From positions 1 through 30,353 of the IMG/VR virus record IMGVR_UViG_3300004457_000312: a stretch of 30,353 nucleotides of DNA, one strand, 5' to 3'. The DNA is from a virus. This document shows, piece after piece, positions 19,396-25,440 of this stretch. The position numbers were made by a program, and so were the translations under genes. How positions within the stretch are numbered: the stretch's first letter is position 1; each line of letters begins with the position of its first letter. The notes beneath the pieces are model-generated. The model worked only from the letters and a program-made list of their open reading frames with translations. It had not been told where the DNA came from and did no database searches.

Positions 19396-20166
19396 ATGGA
19401 TTGCCCTAATTGCCAAAATCGTTTAGTCCCTCACGGTAGGGGCAAAAACACAACCCTTCTTTGTAATAAGTGCGGTAAGAAACACGCTCTTGGGTCGTTG
19501 AACAAATCCGCTTTTGATATTGGCTTTTCCTTTCTAAAAACAGAAATAAACCGAGTTAAAAAGCCGACACCAGATGCAGAAGCCGGTCGCCATTCTTGCG
19601 CCGAATGCAATGGTGAAGGACAAGCAATACCTTGTAAAAGATGCAATACTGTAAAAACACCTTTCGGTAGTCAAAGAGTCACTAAGCCTTCGCAAAGAAA
19701 CAATAAAAATTATACAATTCTTCGCTCAAATATCGAGAAAAAGCGCAACGGTGATCCTTGTTGGAATGGCTATGAGCAAGTCGGTATGAAGATGAAAAAT
19801 GGCCGAAGTGTTCCTAATTGCGTTCCGATTAAAGGCGTTAAAAAGTCATGCGGTTGCGCCACTTGCGGAACATTAGTAAAAGCACTAATCTCCAAAAAGA
19901 AAGATAAGCCTTTTCACGGCTATAATCCAAACAAGCACAGTCGAAAAGGCGGCTTGAATGCGAAGGGTCGAGCAAAGGCCAAGCGTGAAGAAGGTGCTAA
20001 TCTAAAGCCACCAGTCACTACCAAGCCGAGTAAATTGAAACCCGGTTCAAAGAAAGCAAAGCGTCGAAAATCATTTTGCGCCAGAATGGGTGGGGTCAAA
20101 GGGCCGACCAGCAAGGGTGGCAAAATGACTCCAAAAGGTGCGGCATTGAAAAGGTGGAATTGCTAA
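19396..20166 (+). CDS. Cysteine-rich basic protein with DUF6321-like C-terminus
   Basis: A 256-residue protein built of several parts. A zinc ribbon (CPNC at 3-6, CNKC at 23-26) is followed by a short peptide LNKSAFDIGFSFLK (residues 35-48) that recurs in neighbouring proteins. Next come two further cysteine knuckles (CAEC at 68-71, CKRC at 80-83). A phage-type segment with PCWNGYEQVGMKMKNG and VPNCVP follows (121-144), then CGCATC (152-157). A very basic C-terminal region (183-256) has GLNAKGRAKAKREEGANLK, KSFCARMGG and a closing LKRWNC. This last pattern matches what I recall as the DUF6321 family of virus proteins of unknown function. A nucleic-acid-binding or virion-internal role is inferred from the charge. 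The stop overlaps the next start (TAATG). Confidence 0.65.
   Translation: MDCPNCQNRLVPHGRGKNTTLLCNKCGKKHALGSLNKSAFDIGFSFLKTEINRVKKPTPDAEAGRHSCAECNGEGQAIPCKRCNTVKTPFGSQRVTKPSQRNNKNYTILRSNIEKKRNGDPCWNGYEQVGMKMKNGRSVPNCVPIKGVKKSCGCATCGTLVKALISKKKDKPFHGYNPNKHSRKGGLNAKGRAKAKREEGANLKPPVTTKPSKLKPGSKKAKRRKSFCARMGGVKGPTSKGGKMTPKGAALKRWNC
19498..19539 (+). repeat. Shared peptide motif, copy 1 (LNKSAFDIGFSFLK)
   Basis: Encodes residues 35-48 of the DUF6321-like protein. It matches motif copies in three other proteins encoded downstream. Consensus is F-[DE]-x-[GA]-[WF]-[SG]-x-[LV]-[KR]. Confidence 0.6.
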
Positions 20167-20729
20167 TGTCAGAAGAACCAACAGTCTCGGTCGGTAATGA
20201 AACCATCGAGGTATCTATGATGATCGATGGAGAAAGAAAGCGAAAGCGGTATTCCGGCCATACCAAAGAAGAAGCGGTATCGGCGTTCAAAGAAGAATTT
20301 ATGAGCGACTTGAATAAATCATTTGATATTGGATGGTCTGTTTTGAAAAATTTCATCGGCCCAAGAGAAAAAGTCGAAGAAGGAAAGCGCATGGTTGAAG
20401 GCAACAAGGTGCTATACGGCCAGCGTAAATGGGATAATTTTATTGCGGCTGAAATTCAAGGATACCTTGACGACGAGGGCAACGAGCGAGATGCGTCGGA
20501 TGCTTACCATAAATACAAAAAGAATTTCCCCGACATAGACATGCGATACAGGCACGATCAAGAAATGTCAAGCAAACCTAAACCTTACACTTGGGCCACT
20601 TCTTCTGGCGGAGAACCATACCCGCAATCAGCAAGATTAGAAGCGGCTCGTAGAGAGAGAAGGATTCACGATGCAAAACTGCAAAGAGAGCGTCAAATGA
20701 AAAGAAATGGTGGGCGACCGCTTGAGTAA
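20166..20729 (+). CDS. Charged protein of unknown function carrying the shared FDxGW peptide
   Basis: A 187-residue protein that I do not recognise. The N-terminal 45 residues look like a small beta-hairpin and helix (EVSMMIDGERKRKRYSGHT). Residues 49-61 (LNKSFDIGWSVLK) are the peptide shared with neighbours. A highly charged, mostly helical second half follows, rich in Arg, Lys, Glu and Asp (LEAARRERRIHDAKLQRERQ near the end). No cysteine cluster or membrane segment is present. ATG 20166 overlaps the upstream stop by one base, and AAGGTGG about nine bases upstream serves as ribosome binding site. The context between cysteine-rich genes and the methyltransferase suggests a virion-associated or accessory protein. 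Confidence 0.6.
   Translation: MSEEPTVSVGNETIEVSMMIDGERKRKRYSGHTKEEAVSAFKEEFMSDLNKSFDIGWSVLKNFIGPREKVEEGKRMVEGNKVLYGQRKWDNFIAAEIQGYLDDEGNERDASDAYHKYKKNFPDIDMRYRHDQEMSSKPKPYTWATSSGGEPYPQSARLEAARRERRIHDAKLQRERQMKRNGGRPLE
20310..20348 (+). repeat. Shared peptide motif, copy 2 (LNKSFDIGWSVLK)
   Basis: Encodes residues 49-61 of the preceding-listed 187-residue protein. It is nearly identical in peptide sequence to the copy at 19498-19539 but uses different codons. Confidence 0.65.
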
Positions 20730-20913
20730 ATTAAAGAAAACCTCATGCTGTTGCGGCGCAACAAAGGAAACTCCCTGCGCTTGCATGAAGAAAGGTGTTA
20801 TGGAATGCTCAAGCAAAGAGCCGAAATGCCCTTGCTACAAGGCTAAGGATTTGAAGAAGTCCTTTGACTTTGGTTGGTCTATGGTAAAAGGCGAACCTCG
20901 TAATGAACGGTGA
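20707..20913 (+). CDS. Small cysteine-rich protein ending with the shared FDFGW peptide
   Basis: A 68-residue protein, or 63 residues if translation begins at TTG 20722, which has GGTGG eight bases upstream. Residues 14-43 are crowded with cysteines (SCCCGATKETPCACMKKG, then MECSSKEPKCPC), suggesting one or two bound zinc ions or disulphide cross-links. Residues 49-61 (LKKSFDFGWSMVK) repeat the peptide of the two genes upstream and lie near the C-terminus. The gene overlaps the upstream stop by 23 bp from ATG 20707, or 8 bp from TTG 20722. Function is unknown. Sharing a peptide with unrelated neighbours suggests a targeting tag. Confidence 0.55.
   Translation: MVGDRLSKLKKTSCCCGATKETPCACMKKGVMECSSKEPKCPCYKAKDLKKSFDFGWSMVKGEPRNER
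20851..20889 (+). repeat. Shared peptide motif, copy 3 (LKKSFDFGWSMVK)
   Basis: Encodes residues 49-61 of the small cysteine-rich protein. Third consecutive gene with the motif. Confidence 0.65.
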
Positions 20914-20920
20914 AAGAGAG

Positions 20921-22291
20921 ATGACCGCATTTGAGCAAGCATGGGGTTCACTTAGGCCACATTTGATTCAAAAAGCGAGAGGCGGAATGAAGGCATTCCC
21001 GCCAGAACGCTTTGAAGAAGTCATGCGGGATTACGAAGCAAATAGAGGCTCAATTATACCTGCGCCAATGAAATACACTGGCAGTAAAGCGCAACCCCAT
21101 TATATCGGCCCATTGCGTCGTGCTATGGATCTAAATCCTTCTAAGAAAACAGGAGGGCGACGGCGTATGCTTGAACCTTTCATGGGGGCATTAAACGCAT
21201 CAGCAAATGTCAATCCGGGTCAAAGGGCGTTGGTTGCTGATTACAATAGATTCATGCCAGAAGTCTTTAGGCGTATTCAAAACAATGACATGGTTTTAGA
21301 CATGGAACCATACATGCAAGATGGTGTCGTGCCTAAACAAACATATTATGAGGGCATTCGTGGCGCAGTTCCTAAAGGCCGAATGACAAGAGAAAAGGCT
21401 GGCTTCAATTCTACTTGGGATACATTGCTACCAAATTCGTTTAACGACTATCTTCGCAGGGAGAAAGAAGGAGAAGAATTGTCGGAACAAGAGATGCGAG
21501 ACATGCTGGAACAGTATGCTCGTTATCAAAGAATGGCATGGAGGGGAGATGCAAGGATGCCTAAAGGTTGGGCGAACCAAACCTCAAACTCGGAAGTATT
21601 CAAATTCCCTGCTGGTTCAAAAATTGATTATGGCGTGAATGCGCCAGTGTATCGCAATTTTGATATTCGGTCGGGCATGGACTTTGCCGACTTCTTCAAA
21701 TTGCCGAGTATAGATCCCAACGACGATTTTATGTTCCTCGATTCTCCTTACGCTGGCGGTGAAGGTGCAAATTACGACGAGGCTATGCCTTGGGAGGCTC
21801 AAGAATTACTTGCTGAATTAGCAGGCGAGCAAGCGGCGGAGGGTATGCCGATAGTCGCCACCAACAACCCAATTGTTGCACCGTTGTATGAAAAGCATGG
21901 ATTCAAGACGCAATTATTGGGTCGGCCAGACAGATACCGCAATTATAATCAAAAGCAACCATTGGTGAAACCAGAAGCGATAATGCACAATTTGGATGAT
22001 TTCGATTGGTTTGAAAATCACCCTGATATGAAGTTTGCCAGTGAAGATCCGTTTGAACAAGCATGGGGTTTAATCACTAAGGGTAAAGGCAAGTTCAAGG
22101 GATATGCCAAAAACACCATCAGCGACCGCCCCTTAAGGCAAGGAAAGGCAAAGGCTTGGGGAATTAGTCGAAAGGTGAAAAGAGGGCGCACAGCCCGCCG
22201 CTACAAGCGAAATAAGACAAGAGGGAATGTCCGGCCTGCTATGCGACGACAATTAGGTGCGGGCGGCAAAAGACAGTCTTCAAACAGATGA
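20921..22291 (+). CDS. D12-class (Dam-like) DNA adenine methyltransferase with tagged ends and basic tail
   Basis: A 456-residue protein whose core fits the D12/alpha class of N6-adenine DNA methyltransferases. It has MKYTGSK near residue 50 (the FxKWxGGK-like N-terminal element), LEPFMGALNASANV (motif I) near 84, VADYN near 105, FLDSPY at about 271-276 (the catalytic DPPY-type motif, here DSPY), and ATNNP followed by LYEKHGF. Outside the core, both ends carry a related peptide: AFEQAWGSLR at the very N-terminus and PFEQAWGLI near residue 377. The last about 75 residues are extremely rich in Lys and Arg. Start ATG 20921 has GGTGA seven bases upstream. An in-frame ATG at 20903 would add six residues and overlap the previous gene. 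Its place at the end of the virion-gene strand, not with the replication genes, hints that it may enter the virion. Confidence 0.7.
   Translation: MTAFEQAWGSLRPHLIQKARGGMKAFPPERFEEVMRDYEANRGSIIPAPMKYTGSKAQPHYIGPLRRAMDLNPSKKTGGRRRMLEPFMGALNASANVNPGQRALVADYNRFMPEVFRRIQNNDMVLDMEPYMQDGVVPKQTYYEGIRGAVPKGRMTREKAGFNSTWDTLLPNSFNDYLRREKEGEELSEQEMRDMLEQYARYQRMAWRGDARMPKGWANQTSNSEVFKFPAGSKIDYGVNAPVYRNFDIRSGMDFADFFKLPSIDPNDDFMFLDSPYAGGEGANYDEAMPWEAQELLAELAGEQAAEGMPIVATNNPIVAPLYEKHGFKTQLLGRPDRYRNYNQKQPLVKPEAIMHNLDDFDWFENHPDMKFASEDPFEQAWGLITKGKGKFKGYAKNTISDRPLRQGKAKAWGISRKVKRGRTARRYKRNKTRGNVRPAMRRQLGAGGKRQSSNR
20930..20948 (+). repeat. FEQAWG coding repeat, N-terminal copy
   Basis: This 19-bp sequence encodes FEQAWG and matches 22052-22070 at 18 of 19 bases. 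It places the same short peptide at both ends of the methyltransferase core. Confidence 0.7.
22052..22070 (+). repeat. FEQAWG coding repeat, C-terminal copy
   Basis: Second copy of the 19-bp sequence at 20930-20948, in the same reading frame (F at residue 378). It lies just before the basic tail. Confidence 0.7.
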
Positions 22292-22297
22292 CTGTTT
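22273..22297. terminator. Possible bidirectional terminator at the convergent junction
   Basis: Two alternative small inverted repeats overlap here. One is AAACAG-ATGA-CTGTTT (22282-22297). The other is ACAGTC (22273-22278) with GACTGT (22290-22295). They sit exactly where the + and - strand operons meet and overlap. Stems are only 6 bp and A/T-rich, so terminator function is weakly supported. Confidence 0.3.
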
Positions 22298-22972
22298 ATC
22301 TTCTATGTTTGGGGTTGCCGATTCAGACAACCCTAAACCTTTGAAGTCGTAAATCATCGACACGGTTTTATTCGACTCATAATCAGGGAATTTGATGAGA
22401 TTGGTCTTGTAAATTGCATGTGCTATCAGTATGATAAAGACAACTTCATGGTTCACAGACTTCAATACTGAACGCGTTCCTCCCATTCTCCAATCTCTCA
22501 ATCGAACATAATGAGAGCCGATGTAAGACACGAAATTGCTTCGATGGCTGGTGCTGTTTCTCTTGTATAATATGTGAAGCGGTATTCTTTTCCTTTCGTT
22601 GCCGTAATACGCTTGGGTTGCATCAAGAGATATTGTCAATAGGTCTTTCAACGGCGTTTCAATTTTCTCATCCAATGCTTTCTGTATTAGCGGCATATCA
22701 AATTTTGAAATGTCATATCCGATAATCATTTTCGACTCCTTCAACGCTTTGACAAATTCCTCCTTCGTGGACTTCTCTTCTATGCTAATGCTCATCAAAG
22801 GCAAATCCAATTCCGTGTATATTTTCCGACCTGTTCCGCAATTGTAGATGACAAAATCCAATTCTCCTTTATTGATCACGCCGATGAAACCTTCATCCAT
22901 GTCTCCTTTCACGCTTTCAGAAAATGCTTTGAGAGCCATGTATCCGTTTTCTTTTAACCAGTCTTCATTCAC
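22280..22972 (-). CDS. DEDD 3'-5' exonuclease-like protein, degenerate active site
   Basis: A 230-residue protein with an RNase H-fold exonuclease look. IIGYDISKFDMPLIQKAL (near residues 83-100) fits the Exo II motif of DnaQ/PolB-type proofreading nucleases, and SLDATQAYYG follows at the expected distance. The Exo I element, normally DxE, appears to be represented by AFSES or FIGVI without the two acids. The Exo III region (SVNHEVVFIILIAH) lacks a clear YxxxD or HxxxD. Activity is therefore doubtful, and the protein may be a structural or regulatory relative. The start is GTG 22972, 3 bp after the upstream stop, with a strong GGAGG. The end overlaps the convergent methyltransferase gene by 12 bp. 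It is the last gene of the replication operon. Confidence 0.5.
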   Translation of the reverse strand: MNEDWLKENGYMALKAFSESVKGDMDEGFIGVINKGELDFVIYNCGTGRKIYTELDLPLMSISIEEKSTKEEFVKALKESKMIIGYDISKFDMPLIQKALDEKIETPLKDLLTISLDATQAYYGNERKRIPLHILYKRNSTSHRSNFVSYIGSHYVRLRDWRMGGTRSVLKSVNHEVVFIILIAHAIYKTNLIKFPDYESNKTVSMIYDFKGLGLSESATPNIEDKQSSV

Positions 22973-22975
22973 TAT

Positions 22976-24427
22976 TCATTCCTCCAACGCTATGAATACC
23001 CTTTTACCCACTTGTAATCGGATGAGGGCTTTGCCAGCAATCATTTTGTCAAGCCTGCGCTCGGCAGTTCTTACAGCAACACCCTCTATTTGGGAATAGA
23101 CCTTTTGTAAGTCCGTCTTTGATACAACCTCTCTCCCGCTTCGCTTATCCACTACACGCTTGCACTTGTTGTATGCTTTGCGCCATGTGTGTGATGCCGC
23201 CTCTCGCTTCTTTGACTCCCTGAAGTCTTGCTTTTGCTCAAGCCAAATAGTGAGATTATGGAGGTTGTCGTAAATAATTTCGGTTGCCATCATTATGTGA
23301 TCCGCAGTGATAACACTTGACTTCATAGTAGCGGCAATGATATTGGCAAATATGATTGTATAATTCTCAACATTCGGAATAAAAGTCATCGCTGTTTCAC
23401 GGATGTTTTCATTTTGGATGCCCTTAATCAATTCATAATAGTCATCGACAGCGTTCAACAAAGCCGCATGATAATTTGGCCCAACAGTGAAAATAAGACC
23501 TGCGTTGTTTATCGCTGTATCTTCTCTTTCCGCATCGGTCATTGCATCCCATTCTTCCTGTTGTATGCCTGCTGAATCAAACAAGCGTTGCTTTACCTCT
23601 TCTTGAACATCCAGCATGAACCCGCCTAAATCCTCGTAAGACCATAGGCGGTCGGGAACAGGGACATACACGCCAGCCATTCGATGTTCGCTTGTGGTTT
23701 GCCGTTGCTCGACCCCCACATCGTTTTGATACAAGAACACACGCTGAAAGAAACCTTTCTCAAGGACATGGTGCATAATGTCCTTTGGCGGATATGTTGT
23801 CATCCAAAGAGATACTCCAGACGGTGTGCGAACCGATCCTCCGACCAAGTGCTTTACAAGAACATTCGTCGCTGAACCAATAGGGGCCATCGCTTGTTGT
23901 AGATACAGAATTTTGTCACTGAAAAATGCTTTAGCATCATTCAAAAGCACACTGGCTTCATCGAACAATAGGGTTTTGTAGCCGTTTAAAATACCGGGAA
24001 CCGTTTCATATTCAGTTTCTTTTGTTGGTTTTCCGTCATCATCATAGACGGCTTTTTCAAGAACAGTCCCAATCAATTTAGCATCGGAACCTGCGCTGAA
24101 TTGTTCACCTTCAATGCCGCAAGCCTGCAACAATTTTTCGGTAAATTCGTATGCAATTGATTTTCCCGTTCTGGATTGTTGAATCCAATATACATGCACC
24201 CTGCAATCAATATGCGCCCCATGAATAGGGATTCTCATGTAAGGGGCAAGCACTTGGCCGCAAACGAAAAAATAAGAAAGCATCCCCGCATACTCATTGA
24301 AAAACGAAACAGTGTTAAATCTCTCAATATAAGATCTAAGAAATTTGCTACCATCCCAAGGGGCTTTGATTAACGAGTAATCATCCCACTTTCTACCGCC
24401 TGCATCCGTTGTTGGTTTTAGCATCAT
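22976..24427 (-). CDS. P-loop ATPase, candidate replicative helicase
   Basis: A 483-residue ATPase. The P-loop is QQSRTGKS at residues 83-90, lacking the usual first glycine of GxxxxGK[ST]. The Walker B is TLLFDEAS at 152-159, and WMTTYPP at 208-214 may be the sensor strand. GFFQRVFLYQND at 225-236 resembles the end of the AAA+ core in viral primase-helicase proteins (DUF3987-like), with R229 a possible finger. The C-terminal part (about 435-480; VRTAERRLDKMIAGKALIRL) looks like a winged helix. With a primase and nucleases in the same operon, a role as the genome-unwinding helicase is likely but inferred; an MCM-related origin is possible but unproven. The ATG at 24427 is preceded by GGAG at eight bases, and a second ATG follows at once. 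Confidence 0.6.
   Translation of the reverse strand: MMLKPTTDAGGRKWDDYSLIKAPWDGSKFLRSYIERFNTVSFFNEYAGMLSYFFVCGQVLAPYMRIPIHGAHIDCRVHVYWIQQSRTGKSIAYEFTEKLLQACGIEGEQFSAGSDAKLIGTVLEKAVYDDDGKPTKETEYETVPGILNGYKTLLFDEASVLLNDAKAFFSDKILYLQQAMAPIGSATNVLVKHLVGGSVRTPSGVSLWMTTYPPKDIMHHVLEKGFFQRVFLYQNDVGVEQRQTTSEHRMAGVYVPVPDRLWSYEDLGGFMLDVQEEVKQRLFDSAGIQQEEWDAMTDAEREDTAINNAGLIFTVGPNYHAALLNAVDDYYELIKGIQNENIRETAMTFIPNVENYTIIFANIIAATMKSSVITADHIMMATEIIYDNLHNLTIWLEQKQDFRESKKREAASHTWRKAYNKCKRVVDKRSGREVVSKTDLQKVYSQIEGVAVRTAERRLDKMIAGKALIRLQVGKRVFIALEE
22981..22985 (-). promoter_or_regulatory. Ribosome binding site supporting the GTG start at 22972
   Basis: GGAGG on the - strand lies eight bases before the GTG and inside the end of the upstream helicase gene. 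It supports a non-ATG start. Confidence 0.6.
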
Positions 24428-24474
24428 AACATTCTCTCCATTTCAACCCACAGGGGGTCGCCTTCTTAAAGGCT

Positions 24475-25185
24475 CTATGCCCGACTCATCTTCACACGCT
24501 CTTGAACAATGGCTTCTTCACTGTTCAAGGCGTTCATAATTCTTTCAGCCCGCACTTTACCAACTCCCTCTATTCCCATTAAGGTCTTTGCGTTTAAGCC
24601 TGCTATTTCAGCAACCGAACCATGCGCCTCCAACATTCGCTTTGCGATGGCATCACTGCATCCAGCCGCCCGTAAAACATCAACTCTCATGTCTTCTGTC
24701 GAGGTTCGGCGCATGACTCGATATGTATTGGTCGAAGACAATGTGCCATCCTTTTCAAACCGCTTACAAATGAAGCGAGCCGCCGAGGATTTATCAGGGA
24801 ATGTGATAATTTGAATGTCAAAATCATTGCACCATCGAGCCAATGAACCAGTGTATGAAGAGAATGCGCGAGAATACGGGATTTTTCTACCGCTTCGTGT
24901 TGCTTGGGCCACATACTGATCTAAAGTTCCCCAAACAAGTAAAATTGGCTGTGCGTAATTGTCATCGAGGTTTTGTAATTGTTGTTCTAAATGACCTGAA
25001 AAAAGACTACTCATATAATCATTGATTGATTTTGATTCGATGCCAACGGATCCAAATGTGTAATCCGTCAAGTGGGTTTGAAGAACCTCATACTTGATTT
25101 TGTTTTTATCACAGTATTTCATCACTAATTTTTCAAGCCCCGACCGTTCTCGGTTGTCGATGTATAGTATTTTTTTATCCGTCAT
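24475..25185 (-). CDS. XPF/ERCC4-family nuclease with helix-hairpin-helix repeats
   Basis: A 236-residue structure-specific DNA nuclease of the XPF/Mus81/Hef family, which cuts branched DNA such as flaps and forks. The ERCC4 nuclease domain occupies about residues 5-145: IDNRERS (9-15) and DYTFGSVGIESKSINDY (41-57). The second motif is normally ERKxxxD and is ESKxxxD here. A tandem helix-hairpin-helix DNA-binding domain follows at about 170-225 (VLRAAGCSDAIAKRMLE and LMGIEGVGKVRAERIM). There is no helicase domain, as in short archaeal XPF. The family is mainly archaeal and eukaryotic, which supports an archaeal host. ATG 25185 is preferred to an in-frame TTG at 25194. The start overlaps the upstream gene by 11 bp, while 47 bp separate its stop from the helicase gene. 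Confidence 0.85.
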   Translation of the reverse strand: MTDKKILYIDNRERSGLEKLVMKYCDKNKIKYEVLQTHLTDYTFGSVGIESKSINDYMSSLFSGHLEQQLQNLDDNYAQPILLVWGTLDQYVAQATRSGRKIPYSRAFSSYTGSLARWCNDFDIQIITFPDKSSAARFICKRFEKDGTLSSTNTYRVMRRTSTEDMRVDVLRAAGCSDAIAKRMLEAHGSVAEIAGLNAKTLMGIEGVGKVRAERIMNALNSEEAIVQERVKMSRA

Positions 25186-25438
25186 GCGATTCAACTACCT
25201 TGTTTGCCAATTCAACACTGTTCAACAAATCGCAAACCAAATTAGCCCAATTTGCGTCTTGAGTAATAGCGACTAAGCGTTCACCGTTTTGAACGATTTC
25301 GTGAAATTGACTTTCAAGGTTGTATCGAAAAGACCAACTTAATACTTCAGGTGAAATCTCTCCATCGTGGTGCTTCTTCAACATCTCTTCGGCTTTCTTT
25401 CGCTTTATTGCTTCAATATCATCGTCTTCATCAGTCAT
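25175..25438 (-). CDS. Small acidic/helical protein of unknown function
   Basis: An 87-residue protein I cannot assign. The N-terminus is acidic then basic (MTDEDDDIEAIKRKKAEEML), loosely like the N-terminus of archaeal PDCD5-type DNA-binding proteins, but the remainder (LVCDLLNSVELANKVVES) does not clearly fit, so I do not name it. ATG 25438 lies 2 bp after the primase stop, with a GGGGA-type ribosome binding site. A longer reading from 25483 would overlap the primase. It may be an accessory factor of the primase or XPF nuclease because it is coupled to both. Confidence 0.6.
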   Translation of the reverse strand: MTDEDDDIEAIKRKKAEEMLKKHHDGEISPEVLSWSFRYNLESQFHEIVQNGERLVAITQDANWANLVCDLLNSVELANKVVESHDG

Positions 25439-25440
25439 AT

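Noticed and set aside
25175-25438. PDCD5-like DNA-binding protein
   Set aside because: Only the acidic-to-basic N-terminal pattern is similar. The C-terminal half does not fit, so the gene is left unnamed.
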